DNA from: Gemmatimonadota bacterium
GTDB taxonomy: Bacteria; 4572-55; J002
Length of the DNA stretch: 59,166 nucleotides
Assembly: GCA_003697105.1 (NCBI GenBank)
Contig: RFFQ01000138.1
Span: 1 to 59,166 of the forward strand
Reading direction: 5' to 3'
Part shown: positions 42,858-51,891 of the stretch, one piece after another
Numbering within the stretch: position 1 is the first letter of the stretch
How the letters are laid out: every line of letters begins with the position of its first letter
Translations under genes and position numbers: made by a program
Notes under the pieces: generated by a model
Database searches by the model: none
Told to the model about the DNA's origin: nothing
The model's input: the letters and a program-made list of their open reading frames with translations, nothing else

Positions 42858-43766
42858 TTATCCCAATCGAATTCGTTTGTTGAGGTAGGCAGTCAGGGCA
42901 AAATCAAAGGGAGTACGTGTGGTCAAGGGAATATAATCAATGGCTTGTTCGCGGCATTCCCGTTGGTACATCGATTTCATCGCGTTAATTTGTTCCCGAT
43001 ATTCTTTCCGGATAGTCCACGGTTGTGTTAAAATCTCTTCGCCGGTTTCCATATCGCGGAAAATGGCTTCCTGCTGAAAAGGAAATTCCACTTCATCATG
43101 ATCCAGAATATGAAATACAATAACCTCATGGTGTTTGTGACGAAAATGCTTCAATCCCAATAACACCTGTTCCGGGTCATCGAAAAAGTCGGAGATAACA
43201 ATGATCAACCCTCGCCGCTTGATGCGCTCTGCCAATTCGTGGAACGCCACCGAAGCATTCGTGGTTTCACTAGGTTGTAACTGTTCCAATGCCACCAGCA
43301 ACACATGCAAATGGCTGCGAATAGAACGCGGGGGAATGTATTGCCGGACATGGTTGTCAAACGTAAGCAACCCGACAGCATCTTGTTGTTTAATTAGCAG
43401 ATACGCTAATGACGCCGCCAAATACGATCCGTACTCTAATTTGCTGACCGTTTTAGGCGCATGATAGCCCATCGATGCACTCGAATCCAACAAAATATAG
43501 GCTTTAAGATTTGTCTCTTCTTCGTATTCTTTGATATAAAATCGATCCGTCTTGCCAAAAACTTTCCAGTCGATATGTTTCAGCGGGTCCCCCGGCATAT
43601 ATTGCCGGTGCTCGGCAAATTCAACACTAAACCCATGATAGGGACTTTTGTGTAAACCCGTGACAAAGCCTTCCACAACTAAACGCGCACGGAGTTCCAT
43701 ATTGCGCAATTTGGAGACAACCTCCGGATCAAGATACTTACGACTGGCATCGTTAGTTTTTGACAT
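42858..43766 (-). CDS. DUF58 domain protein (MoxR-associated, vWA-like)
   Basis: 302 aa; ATG with AAGGA upstream. RNMELRARLVVEGFVTGLHKSPYHGFSVEFAEHRQYMPGDPLKHIDWKVFGKTDRFYIKEYEEE is the DUF58 signature (quoted here only in part: GLHKSPYHGFSVEF, PGDPLKHIDWKVFGKTDR). LKAYILLDSSASMGY matches the vWA-like MIDAS DxSxS pattern, and LIIVISDFFDD continues it. DUF58 proteins usually lie next to a MoxR AAA+ ATPase and assemble envelope or enzyme complexes. No MoxR is adjacent here, which is unusual. It heads an operon of four genes ending in the NtrC-type activator. Confidence 0.88.
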   Translation of the reverse strand: MSKTNDASRKYLDPEVVSKLRNMELRARLVVEGFVTGLHKSPYHGFSVEFAEHRQYMPGDPLKHIDWKVFGKTDRFYIKEYEEETNLKAYILLDSSASMGYHAPKTVSKLEYGSYLAASLAYLLIKQQDAVGLLTFDNHVRQYIPPRSIRSHLHVLLVALEQLQPSETTNASVAFHELAERIKRRGLIIVISDFFDDPEQVLLGLKHFRHKHHEVIVFHILDHDEVEFPFQQEAIFRDMETGEEILTQPWTIRKEYREQINAMKSMYQRECREQAIDYIPLTTRTPFDFALTAYLNKRIRLG

Positions 43767-43787
43767 GCTATTCCTTGAGTGTCTAAG

Positions 43788-43839
43788 GGATCAGGGTTTA
43801 GGGATCAGGAGTTAGAGATTCAAATTTAAACCTTGATCC
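43788..43839. repeat. Inverted repeat in the DUF58 operon leader
   Basis: GGATCAGGGTTTA (43788-43800) mirrors TAAACCTTGATCC (43827-43839) with one mismatch; GGGATCAGG is also repeated directly at 43801. It lies between the promoter at 43879-43907 and the DUF58 start, so it may be a leader hairpin or a small repeat. Confidence 0.5.
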
Positions 43840-43878
43840 GTAAACCTCAATAAAGGTGAAATAAATTTTGTCTTTGGG

Positions 43879-43907
43879 ATAATATGAGATAGAGTACGGA
43901 TTGTCAA
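43879..43907 (-). promoter_or_regulatory. Sigma-70 promoter for the DUF58-NtrC operon
   Basis: Minus-strand TTGACA (43907-43902), 17-nt spacer, TATTAT (43884-43879). This near-consensus pair would drive the DUF58 operon through the leader inverted repeat. Confidence 0.7.
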
Positions 43908-44023
43908 TCGTAAAGTCATCGGGCACACCATCAATTTTAAGTTGGATTCGTGTTTTTATCGGTTGACACGGATTCTCTTCTGTATTACCGTTGGGAAAAA
44001 TTTACCCCAGTTAAAGATAGATT

Positions 44024-45709
44024 ATGTTTTTACCGAGCATTCAGGGCACTTTTCGAGGAATTCGCGACTTACGGCGGGCACAAACCATTTTAGGCGTGCT
44101 TGTCAGCTATGGTTTTGGTTGGTTAGTCGAACGGATCACCCCCGGTTGGCGTGCCAAAAAGGCGTACCCCCTTGAAGAGGACGTGACAAAATTAACGCCA
44201 CCTCAGCGTGTTCGGCGAATGATGGAAGCGCTCGGTCCCTCCTTCATCAAGTTGGGACAAATGCTCAGTTCTCGACCCGACCTCGTTCCCCCGGATTATG
44301 CCGAAGAATTCAAACATTTACAAGCCCATACCACCCCTTTTCCATACCATCAAGTGAAGGAGATCATCCAGAGAGAGTTTAACCAACCTGTGGAAAACTT
44401 GTTTCAGGAGTTTGAGGTCAAACCGTTTTCAGCCGCATCAATTTCACAAGTCCATCGGGCGGTATTGCATTCTGGGGAGCGGGTGGTAGTCAAGGTACAA
44501 CGTCCGAACATCGAACACCTCATGATGTCCGACATTAGTATCGTACGGCGACTGGCGGAATTGATAGAAAAACTCGACCTGTATGAACTCAGTCACTATA
44601 ACCTGACCGGCATTGTTGACGAATTTGAAAAAGTCACTCGCCGGGAGTTGGATTTCACCGTTGAAGGGAAAAATGGTGACCGGTTTCGCGCCAATTTTGC
44701 TGGAAATCCAGCGGTCTATTTCCCCAAAGTATTCTGGGAGCGTACCACGGAGCGGGTGCTGACCGTTGAAGAAATCCGAGGCCAACATCTTTCCGAGGTG
44801 ACCCACTTACTACCATCAGAAAAACGCACGATCACAACCCAACTTGCTCAACTTAGTCTAACACAATTATTTAAACATGGTTTTTTTCATGCCGATCCCC
44901 ATCATGGGAATATTTTTTTGCTCCCCGATAATGTGATCGTGTTGATTGATTTTGGTATGACCGGACGGATCGATTACATGATGATGGACCGGTTAGCAGA
45001 TTTGTTCCTTGGCGTGATGGATCAGGACGCTCACATGTGCGCCCGGGTGGTCGTTGAAGTCGGTGACCCCAACGGAAATGTGGAGATAGACCACCACCGC
45101 TTACGGCTCGACATTGCCGATATGCTAGACCGGCATGCCAGCGGTAGTCTGGATCAACTGAATATTAACCAAATCATCACCGAAACCCTAAACACGATCC
45201 GTAAATATCGCCTTAAACCCCCACCCGAACTGGTGTTGATGAGCCGGGCTTTACTTACATTAGAAGGTGTTGCCCATGATTTTTACCCGGAATTTAATCT
45301 GTTTGAAGAGTTAATCCCTTTTGCCAAAGAGATCATCGCCCGCCGTTATTCCCCCAAACGGTTGGTGAAAAATGCCGGTTACACCGCGTATGATGTGAGC
45401 CAATTACTCCAGATTTTACCGTATGAACTGCGGCAACTCCTGCGAAAATTCCGGCAAGGGTCTATCCGGCAAGAAATCGAACTGCGCGACCTGCGAAAAA
45501 TTTTGAGTGAATTAGAACTCATCACCACCCGGCTCGTGTTTGGTATGATTTTATCGGCACTGATCATCGGCTTTTCACTGATTTTTGCCAGTGGAAAAAT
45601 CAGTGGTGTGCTGGACTTATTCACTTCCATCGGTAGCATCGGGTTTTTGATTGTGACCGTCTTAGGGTTATGGCTGATTATTTCCATCTTACGAGGTGGT
45701 AAAATCTGA
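44024..45709 (+). CDS. ABC1/UbiB/AarF-family atypical kinase
   Basis: 561 aa. LGPSFIKLGQMLSSRPDLVPPDYAEEF (in pieces: FIKLGQMLSSRPDLVP) is the KxGQ motif of UbiB proteins. KPFSAASISQVHRAVL is the AAAS-type A-rich loop (here SAAS), VVVKVQRP holds the ATP-binding Lys, FHADPHHGNIFLL the catalytic loop and VLIDFGMTG the metal-binding DFG. Two C-terminal hydrophobic segments (residues ~510-560) anchor it to the membrane. UbiB proteins are needed for ubiquinone or isoprenoid-lipid handling and act as ATPases; the substrate in this lineage is not known. It stands alone with no ubi gene nearby, so I give no gene symbol. Confidence 0.92.
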   Translation: MFLPSIQGTFRGIRDLRRAQTILGVLVSYGFGWLVERITPGWRAKKAYPLEEDVTKLTPPQRVRRMMEALGPSFIKLGQMLSSRPDLVPPDYAEEFKHLQAHTTPFPYHQVKEIIQREFNQPVENLFQEFEVKPFSAASISQVHRAVLHSGERVVVKVQRPNIEHLMMSDISIVRRLAELIEKLDLYELSHYNLTGIVDEFEKVTRRELDFTVEGKNGDRFRANFAGNPAVYFPKVFWERTTERVLTVEEIRGQHLSEVTHLLPSEKRTITTQLAQLSLTQLFKHGFFHADPHHGNIFLLPDNVIVLIDFGMTGRIDYMMMDRLADLFLGVMDQDAHMCARVVVEVGDPNGNVEIDHHRLRLDIADMLDRHASGSLDQLNINQIITETLNTIRKYRLKPPPELVLMSRALLTLEGVAHDFYPEFNLFEELIPFAKEIIARRYSPKRLVKNAGYTAYDVSQLLQILPYELRQLLRKFRQGSIRQEIELRDLRKILSELELITTRLVFGMILSALIIGFSLIFASGKISGVLDLFTSIGSIGFLIVTVLGLWLIISILRGGKI

Positions 45710-45728
45710 CAGCTCACCAAAATTTATA

Positions 45729-45757
45729 TTGACTTTGGCGAGCCAATCTTCTACAAT
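45729..45757 (+). promoter_or_regulatory. Sigma-70 promoter for the DUF4837 lipoprotein-epimerase operon
   Basis: TTGACT (45729-45734), 17-nt spacer, TACAAT (45752-45757), followed by an untranslated leader of about 115 nt before the start at 45879. Nothing else recognisable is in the leader. Confidence 0.65.
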
Positions 45758-45878
45758 CATTGAAACTCAATACGTTATGTCGCTTTATTTTTGGTGGGTG
45801 GAATGCGTATCCGCTTTAAACCAACAAATGAGGGGGCTTTAGTATTTTTAGGACTATTGAACCCAACATGATTACACC

Positions 45879-46952
45879 ATGAAAATAAAAATAATATTCT
45901 GCTTACTCAGCATCTGGATTCTCTCTTCTTGCAATCCGCGCTTGCCCAAGGACGAAAAAACCGGTAAGCCCATGTCCGTTGGGAGTTATGATCGCATTCT
46001 CGTCCTGATGGATAACGCCGAATGGAATGAGTATGGCGAGGAAATCACTCGCATACTAAGTAAGCCGGTCTATCTTTCCCCCGGACAGTACAATTATGAA
46101 ACCGTATATGACATTATTCGCGGTGATAATTATCAGCTTAAAAATTATCTCGTCCGCAAAAATATGTTCTGGTTTTGTACACTGGATTCAGATGGTCCGG
46201 TTTCCCAACGAGTGCGCGATATTGTGGATGATGGGACGTTAGCTAGAGCGGAGCAACAGGGGGGTCAATTGTTTATCCAACGGGATGCGTGGGCCGCGGA
46301 TCAATTGATGTTTATCTTGATTGCCCGTAATGCCGATCTGCTGATGAAAGCGTTTCACCAATATTATCCCAAAATCGATGAAATTATGGAAGAGGCTTAC
46401 CGGCAGCGTACCCTTGCCGGACTGTATAATTACGGGGAACAGACCGAATTTGCCCGGCATTTTCAATACCAGTACGGGTGGCATCTTCGTATCCCGCGGG
46501 GATATGTCAAGATGAATGAAGTTGTTACGCCTGAAACCGCGGAACACCAACGCGGGTTCACTTGGTTTCGGAAGCGCGTACCGGGGTTAGACCGGATACT
46601 CTTTGTCTATTGGGAGGAAGCCGATAGTACCACGCTAACCCCCGACTACTGTTTCAACAAACGGGACGAACTAACCGGAACATACTATGAAGGGGATAAA
46701 CTGGATCGGGAAATCTCTACAGTTGATACCGTCACCTTTTTAGGAAAACGAGGGTATAAAATCGAGGGATTTTGGGTCAATGAACAGTATGTCATTGGGG
46801 GTCCCATGCGCTCCTACACGTTTTACTCGCCCGAAGATAGGCGCATTTACATGATCGATCTGTGTCTTTATGCCCCCGGTGAAGATAAATACCTAGCCAT
46901 GACCCGGTTAGACTTGATTGCCCATACCTTTTCTACCCAACCCATTCCCTAA
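45879..46952 (+). CDS. DUF4837 family lipoprotein
   Basis: 357 aa. The signal peptide (MKIKIIFCLLSIWILSSC) ends in a lipobox LSSC, so the protein should be a lipoprotein. The remainder resembles DUF4837, a family I know mostly from Bacteroidetes and relatives: IILVLMDNAEWNEYG-like opening (here RILVLMDNAEWNEYG), KNYLVRKNMFWFCTLD, GWHLRIPRGYVKMN, FTWFRKRVPGLDRILFVYWEE (in pieces) and GFWVNEQYVIGGPMRSYTF. Function is unknown. Gap to the epimerase gene is 17 nt, so they may be co-transcribed. Its presence supports an FCB-type organism. Confidence 0.75.
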   Translation: MKIKIIFCLLSIWILSSCNPRLPKDEKTGKPMSVGSYDRILVLMDNAEWNEYGEEITRILSKPVYLSPGQYNYETVYDIIRGDNYQLKNYLVRKNMFWFCTLDSDGPVSQRVRDIVDDGTLARAEQQGGQLFIQRDAWAADQLMFILIARNADLLMKAFHQYYPKIDEIMEEAYRQRTLAGLYNYGEQTEFARHFQYQYGWHLRIPRGYVKMNEVVTPETAEHQRGFTWFRKRVPGLDRILFVYWEEADSTTLTPDYCFNKRDELTGTYYEGDKLDREISTVDTVTFLGKRGYKIEGFWVNEQYVIGGPMRSYTFYSPEDRRIYMIDLCLYAPGEDKYLAMTRLDLIAHTFSTQPIP

Positions 46953-46969
46953 CATTAAGGATTGACGAT

Positions 46970-47914
46970 ATGAATATTCTCATCACCGGTGGTGCCGGAT
47001 TTATCGGTTCTAATGTCGCGGATGCTTTTTTGGCAGAAGGGCATCGTGTCATTATTGTGGATAATCTAAGTACCGGCAAGCGGGAAAATCTGCCACCGGA
47101 AGCGATCTTTTACGAAGTGGATATACGGGATGCAGATCAATTGGAAGCCGTATTTAAACGCGAATCCATCGACATTATTGATCACCATGCCGCTCAGATG
47201 AGCGTTCCGGCATCGGTGGCGGACCCCGTGTACGATGCCAATGTAAATGTCATCGGGTTACTCAACTTGATGCAGTGCGCAGTCAAATACGGCGTGAAAA
47301 AAGTCATTTTTATCTCATCGGGTGGCGCGATTTACGGGGAAAGCGAGACCTTCCCCATTACAGAAGATATGCCGGTTCAACCCGTTTCCCCGTATGCGAT
47401 CACCAAATACGTCTCAGAGCATTATTTGCGTTTCTATTGGCATCAATACAATCTTCCGTACACTATTTTGCGCTATGCCAATGTGTATGGTCCCCGCCAA
47501 ATTCCACATGGCGAAGCGGGTGTAGTTGCCATTTTTATCGAAGCTTTGCTCGCTAACAAAACCCCGAAAATTTTCACCTTCCCGGATATGCCGGAAGGGA
47601 TGATCCGAGATTATGTTTTTGTCGGTGATGTCGTTCAGGCGAATTTACGGGTACTCCAGCATGGGGATGGGGAAGCCTATAATATAGGCACGGGAATCCA
47701 AACCACAACCTTAACCCTTCTGAAAACGATTCAGAATGCAATCGGTACCGGGATAACACCTGTTTTTTCGGAGGCTCGTGCCGGAGATTTGCGCTGTAGC
47801 CAACTAGATATTACCAAAGCCGCCCAACATCTGGGTTGGCAACCGGAATATGACCTTAAAACGGGCATCCAAAAGACCGTAAATTATTATCGAAAGGAGG
47901 AACATCTTCCCTAA
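46970..47914 (+). CDS. NAD-dependent sugar epimerase (UDP-glucose 4-epimerase-like)
   Basis: 314 aa short-chain dehydrogenase. ILITGGAGFIGSNVADAFL is the NAD-binding loop, SSGGAIYGE holds the catalytic Ser/Thr region and SPYAITKYVSEHYLRFY has the Tyr-xxx-Lys pair (Y133, K137 by count). RYANVYGPRQIPHGEAGVVAIFIEALL and RDYVFVGDVVQANL fit UDP-hexose 4-epimerases. It interconverts UDP-glucose and UDP-galactose or their N-acetyl forms; closely similar UDP-sugar enzymes cannot be excluded, so I leave out galE. Its last codons contain a strong AAAGGAGG that may serve the next gene. Confidence 0.87.
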   Translation: MNILITGGAGFIGSNVADAFLAEGHRVIIVDNLSTGKRENLPPEAIFYEVDIRDADQLEAVFKRESIDIIDHHAAQMSVPASVADPVYDANVNVIGLLNLMQCAVKYGVKKVIFISSGGAIYGESETFPITEDMPVQPVSPYAITKYVSEHYLRFYWHQYNLPYTILRYANVYGPRQIPHGEAGVVAIFIEALLANKTPKIFTFPDMPEGMIRDYVFVGDVVQANLRVLQHGDGEAYNIGTGIQTTTLTLLKTIQNAIGTGITPVFSEARAGDLRCSQLDITKAAQHLGWQPEYDLKTGIQKTVNYYRKEEHLP

Positions 47915-47933
47915 GCGTTTAACACATCAGGAG

Positions 47934-49241
47934 TTGGATATTGAGGTGCTAAACCAGATGGGGTTTATCACCGAGGAAACAATTGCATTTATTGAAGCGG
48001 TCAGCATCGTCTCTGTGGAAACCGGTATTGCCGCCTATGCCGTCGGGGGATTTGTCCGCGAGCTTTTTCTGGGGGAAAAAAATGAAGATATTGACATCAC
48101 GGTGGAAGGGGATGCCATCCAATTTGCCAAACAAGTTGCCCGATTATTAAACCTGACAAATGTTCAAACCCATCCCCAATTTCAGACCGCCTCAGTACAA
48201 GCACCCAGTGAAGGATGGATTGATATTGTCACGGCGCGATCCGAATACTATCCCTACCCGGGAGCGTTGCCGGTAGTTAAATCAAGCAATATTACGGAGG
48301 ACCTCCGGCGGCGGGATTTCACCTTTAACGCAATGGCGATCCCCATTCGGGAGCGGAAAATGCTGCCTCTGGTCGATCCATTTTCAGGCTTAAAAGACCT
48401 GCAAAAGGGTCTTATTCGTATTATGCACCCCAAAAGTTTTCATGATGACCCGACACGGATTTTTCGGGCAGTACGCTACCAAACTCGATTGAACTTCCAA
48501 CTGGAAGCGGAAACCAAAGAGGCAATGCAAACCGCCTTAAAGGCAAACGTCTTGGAAACCATTTCCAATGACCGCATCCGTAATGAGCTTATTGCCATCT
48601 TGCACGAGCAATGCCCAAACAATGCCCTGCGTTTATTGGATGAATGGAATATTTTAAAATATATCCATCCGGGATTGACTGCCGTTCATGCCTATAACGG
48701 GCTTATTAGCCAGATTCAGTCCAGCCTGACCCAATTTGCCCTATTGATACCGTTCTATAAAATCGTGAGCTGGGAAGTCTATTTGCTGGGGTTGATCAGC
48801 ATTTTGCAACCGGATGATGCCCAAAATTTTTTAGAACGCTATCATTTCCCCCGGTCGGTTCAAAATAAAATTGATGAATTGCGGGTGGTGCAAGAACGTG
48901 ACTTAATCAATATTTTGGAACAACACGACCATTTAAAACCAAGCCGTCTGGTGGAGTTGCTAGATGGGCTATCCAAAGAGACCTTGCTCTGGTTAATGGC
49001 AAAGGTTTCTACACCGCAAGCGCGGTTTCATATTTCGCTCTATTTACGAACGTTGCGTCATGTTAAACCTCAAATCAACGGGCACACGCTGTTGAAAATG
49101 GGCATGAAACCGGGTAAGGCTGTCGGCGATGTTCTACGCGCGATTCGCAAGGAAAAACTTGACGGTAGATTAATCACGCTTGACGATGAAAAGACGTATG
49201 CTAAAAAATGGATCGATACATACTTAACTGATGGGACATAA
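47934..49241 (+). CDS. CCA-adding/poly(A) polymerase-type nucleotidyltransferase
   Basis: About 435 aa from TTG 47934. The start is uncertain: the frame is open upstream from 47883, no ATG or GTG exists before 47946, and a strong Shine-Dalgarno sits at 47893-47900 at the end of the epimerase gene. The head domain shows YAVGGFVRELFLG and EDIDITVEGDAI (the DxD catalytic Asp pair), and RRRDFTFNAMAIPI; FHDDPTRIFRAVRYQTRLNF is the RNA-binding region. Class II nucleotidyltransferases add CCA to tRNA 3' ends or poly(A) to RNA. The C-terminal ~200 residues are helical. In many relatives this domain is fused behind DHH and CBS domains, which are here a separate gene at 29.1 kb. glgC follows by 12 nt. 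Confidence 0.87.
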   Translation: MDIEVLNQMGFITEETIAFIEAVSIVSVETGIAAYAVGGFVRELFLGEKNEDIDITVEGDAIQFAKQVARLLNLTNVQTHPQFQTASVQAPSEGWIDIVTARSEYYPYPGALPVVKSSNITEDLRRRDFTFNAMAIPIRERKMLPLVDPFSGLKDLQKGLIRIMHPKSFHDDPTRIFRAVRYQTRLNFQLEAETKEAMQTALKANVLETISNDRIRNELIAILHEQCPNNALRLLDEWNILKYIHPGLTAVHAYNGLISQIQSSLTQFALLIPFYKIVSWEVYLLGLISILQPDDAQNFLERYHFPRSVQNKIDELRVVQERDLINILEQHDHLKPSRLVELLDGLSKETLLWLMAKVSTPQARFHISLYLRTLRHVKPQINGHTLLKMGMKPGKAVGDVLRAIRKEKLDGRLITLDDEKTYAKKWIDTYLTDGT

Positions 49242-49253
49242 GGAGGAGGTTAC

Positions 49254-50528
49254 ATGCACCGCGTGCTTGGTATTATTCTGGCTGGTGGCGAAGGTAGCCG
49301 GCTGAATATTCTTTCCGAAAAACGGGCAAAACCTGCCATGCCGTTTGGTGGCAAATACCGCATTATTGATTTTACACTCAGTAACTGTGTCAATTCGGGC
49401 ATTTATAATATTCAAGTGATGACCCAATATCGCCCTCGATCTTTAGATGATCATATTGGTGCCGGTGACCCGTGGGATCTCAACCGATTATATACCGGTG
49501 TGGAACTCTTACAACCGGCTCGCGGTTACGAGGGCGGTTTAGGGGGTTGGTATCGAGGTACGGCGGATGCCATCTATCAAAACATCCAATATGTACGTGA
49601 AAAACCGTGCAGTGATGTGCTCGTCCTCTCCGGCGACCATATCTATAAGATGAATTACGCGAAAATGGTCGATCTACACCGGAAAAAACAGGCAGATTTG
49701 ACCGTCGCGGTGATTCCCGTTCCCCTCAAAGAAGCCTCACGCTTTGGTATTATGCAAACCAATGCAGAGGGCCAGATTATCGACTTTGAGGAAAAACCCA
49801 AACACCCCAAAAGTAATCTGGCATCCATGGGTATTTATGTGTTTGATAAAGAAACGTTACTTCAGGAACTACGTGAGGATGCCCATAAAGAAGGCAGCTC
49901 TCACGATTTTGGCAAAGATATTATTCCCAAGTTAGTCCGGGAACAAAAGCGGATTTTCACCTACCACTTTGAAGGGTACTGGCGCGATGTCGGGACAATT
50001 CAATCCTATTGGGAAGCAAACATGGATTTACTAGCACCTGCCCCAGAACTAAACTTGCATGATCAATCTTGGGTGATCCATACCCGCAGTGAGGAAAAAC
50101 CACCGGTACGGTTGGTGGGGCAGAATGCCGCCATTCGGGAAAGTCTGGTGTCCAATGGGTCTGTGGTACGTGGTAAAGTGGAAAACAGCGTCCTTTCACC
50201 CGGGGTAGTTGTAGAAGAAGGCGCCGTAGTAAAACATTCCATTATTATGAACAACACTCAAATCGGTAAAAATTGTGTGGTGGACCATGCCATTTTGGAC
50301 AAACATATTGTGGTACACCCCAATAGCCGAATTGGGTACGGTGACGATATGACCTCCAATTACCTGTACCCCTCGCACCTGAACACGGGTATCACCATTG
50401 TGGGAAAAAATGCTCACATCCCCGAAGGCATTACCATCGGGCGAAATTGCCGTATCGGTACAGACGTCCAACATGCCGACTTTCAGGGCAAAACCTTGAT
50501 CGCTTCTGGGCAAACGATAGGAGTCTAA
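49254..50528 (+). CDS. glgC: Glucose-1-phosphate adenylyltransferase
   Basis: 424 aa; ATG with AAGGAGGAGG seven nt before. [42 protein letters not shown] is the family signature (quoted in pieces: [35 protein letters not shown]). [14 protein letters not shown] and [15 protein letters not shown] mark the nucleotidyltransferase site; [22 protein letters not shown] and the C-terminal left-handed beta-helix ([20 protein letters not shown] and following) are present. It makes ADP-glucose for glycogen synthesis. Co-directional with the upstream nucleotidyltransferase gene. No glycogen synthase or branching enzyme is in the window. Confidence 0.97.
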   Translation: MHRVLGIILAGGEGSRLNILSEKRAKPAMPFGGKYRIIDFTLSNCVNSGIYNIQVMTQYRPRSLDDHIGAGDPWDLNRLYTGVELLQPARGYEGGLGGWYRGTADAIYQNIQYVREKPCSDVLVLSGDHIYKMNYAKMVDLHRKKQADLTVAVIPVPLKEASRFGIMQTNAEGQIIDFEEKPKHPKSNLASMGIYVFDKETLLQELREDAHKEGSSHDFGKDIIPKLVREQKRIFTYHFEGYWRDVGTIQSYWEANMDLLAPAPELNLHDQSWVIHTRSEEKPPVRLVGQNAAIRESLVSNGSVVRGKVENSVLSPGVVVEEGAVVKHSIIMNNTQIGKNCVVDHAILDKHIVVHPNSRIGYGDDMTSNYLYPSHLNTGITIVGKNAHIPEGITIGRNCRIGTDVQHADFQGKTLIASGQTIGV

Positions 50529-50618
50529 TGGCTGGCCGGACGGTACGTGCCCCAGTCCAACTAAACATAATAGAGAATGTGATCTATAAAAACCAACTAA
50601 AAAGTATCGAAAAAAATA

Positions 50619-50647
50619 TTGACAAACGCGGCAAAAACCGCTATTAT
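50619..50647 (+). promoter_or_regulatory. Strong sigma-70 promoter of the tRNA cluster
   Basis: TTGACA (50619-50624), 17-nt spacer, TATTAT (50642-50647), 31 nt before the first tRNA. Near-consensus, as expected for stable RNA. Confidence 0.8.
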
Positions 50648-50678
50648 AGCCCACCTCAAAATGAGCTATTTGAACTGT

Positions 50679-50754
50679 GCCTAGGTAGCTCAGTTGGTAG
50701 AGCAGCTGATTTGTAATCAGCCGGTCGTAGGTTCGAGTCCTATCCTAGGCTCCA
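50679..50754 (+). tRNA. tRNA-Thr (anticodon TGT)
   Basis: Acceptor stem GCCTAGG pairs with CCTAGGC; the anticodon stem GCTGA/TCAGC encloses loop TTTGTAA, giving anticodon TGT; T-arm GTTCGAGTC. CCA is encoded at 50752-50754. Confidence 0.95.
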
Positions 50755-50774
50755 CAAAAAGATGATCCATGTGT

Positions 50775-50860
50775 GGGTAGGTGGCCGAGTGGTTAAAGGC
50801 GGCAGACTGTAAATCTGCTCTCGAATGAGTACGGGGGTTCAAATCCCTCCCTGCCCACCA
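50775..50860 (+). tRNA. tRNA-Tyr (anticodon GTA)
   Basis: Acceptor GGGTAGG pairs with CCTGCCC (one G-T wobble); anticodon stem GCAGA/TCTGC with loop CTGTAAA gives GTA. The long variable arm (CTCTCGAATGAGTACG region) is typical of tRNA-Tyr. CCA is encoded at 50858-50860. Confidence 0.95.
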
Positions 50861-50887
50861 TTTCTATTTTTTGGAAGCACTCCACAC

Positions 50888-50964
50888 GCGGGAGTAGCTC
50901 AGTTGGCTAGAGCATCAGCCTTCCAAGCTGAGGGTCGCGGGTTCGAATCCCGTCTCCCGCTCCA
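50888..50964 (+). tRNA. tRNA-Gly (anticodon TCC)
   Basis: Acceptor GCGGGAG pairs with CTCCCGC; anticodon stem TCAGC/GCTGA with loop CTTCCAA gives TCC. CCA is encoded at 50962-50964. Confidence 0.95.
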
Positions 50965-51011
50965 CTCCTTACATTTCCCTCTTATATATTTAGATAACAT
51001 TCATTGCACTC

Positions 51012-51770
51012 ATGGCAAGCCCTCGCATTGTTTTTGGTAACCACAGCGTTAAAGCATTGATCAAGTCTCGCCCCGACCGGATTAACGAACTGCATGTGTT
51101 ATTGATTCATGAGGAGTTGGGTTTCTACCGGAAACATGCCAAACGCCACCGTATTAAGCTGGTTGAACACGTTAAACCCAAAGAACTGGATCGCCTGATT
51201 GGCCATGCGGCGAATCATCAAGGGGTAGTGGCAATTGCCGCCCCGTTTCGATATGTGGAACTGGATGATCTGATCCAGAAATGCCGCCAAAGCCAGCACC
51301 ATCCCACTCTAATTTTACTGGACGGTATTACGGACCCCCAAAATTTAGGTGCGATTCTTCGTTCTGCCGGATTTTACGGAGTTGATGGCATTTTATTACC
51401 TCAAGACCGCTCCGCTTCTGTCACCGATACGGTGTTGAAGATTGCTTCCGGGGCGGCAGAGCACGTCCCCGTCGCTCGCGTCAAAAATGTGATACGCACA
51501 ATGGACATCCTCAAAGATCAGGGCTTTTGGATGGTGGGGTTGGCAGACCGTGCCAAAACCGCCATTTATGAGATCGATTTAAACATGGATACAGTGATTA
51601 TCATTGGCAGTGAAGGCAAAGGTATCCGTCGCTTAGTGCGGGAACATTGCGATTTTTGGGTCAACCTACCCGGTGAAGGCTCTATTTCTTCCTTAAACGC
51701 CGCCACAGCCACCAGTATCGCCCTTTACGAAATTTACCGGCAACGCACCCTTCTACGCAAATCTTCTTGA
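51012..51770 (+). CDS. rlmB: 23S rRNA (guanosine-2'-O-)-methyltransferase RlmB-like (TrmH family)
   Basis: 252 aa. The SpoU/TrmH knot fold is shown by ILLDGITDPQNLGAILRSAGFYGVDGILLP (motif 1, with Asn and Arg), IIIGSEGKGIRRLVREHCD (motif 2) and GSISSLNAATATSIALYEIYRQR (motif 3, in pieces: SSLNAATATSIALYEI). The N-terminal ~75 residues form the RNA-binding domain. RlmB methylates G2251 of 23S rRNA; closely related TrmH enzymes act on tRNA, and here the gene follows three tRNAs with a 47-nt gap, so a tRNA substrate is possible. The assignment to RlmB rests on length and general motif order. Confidence 0.85.
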   Translation: MASPRIVFGNHSVKALIKSRPDRINELHVLLIHEELGFYRKHAKRHRIKLVEHVKPKELDRLIGHAANHQGVVAIAAPFRYVELDDLIQKCRQSQHHPTLILLDGITDPQNLGAILRSAGFYGVDGILLPQDRSASVTDTVLKIASGAAEHVPVARVKNVIRTMDILKDQGFWMVGLADRAKTAIYEIDLNMDTVIIIGSEGKGIRRLVREHCDFWVNLPGEGSISSLNAATATSIALYEIYRQRTLLRKSS

Positions 51771-51891
51771 TTTTTGCCGTCTTTTGCCGGCATATCAGCA
51801 ATGAGTTTAAACCCGGTACCTCTTTTCGGGTCAAATCAAGTAGATCGATAACATCCATTTTCCCCCGAATGTTGAAGACACCGAGTCTGTG

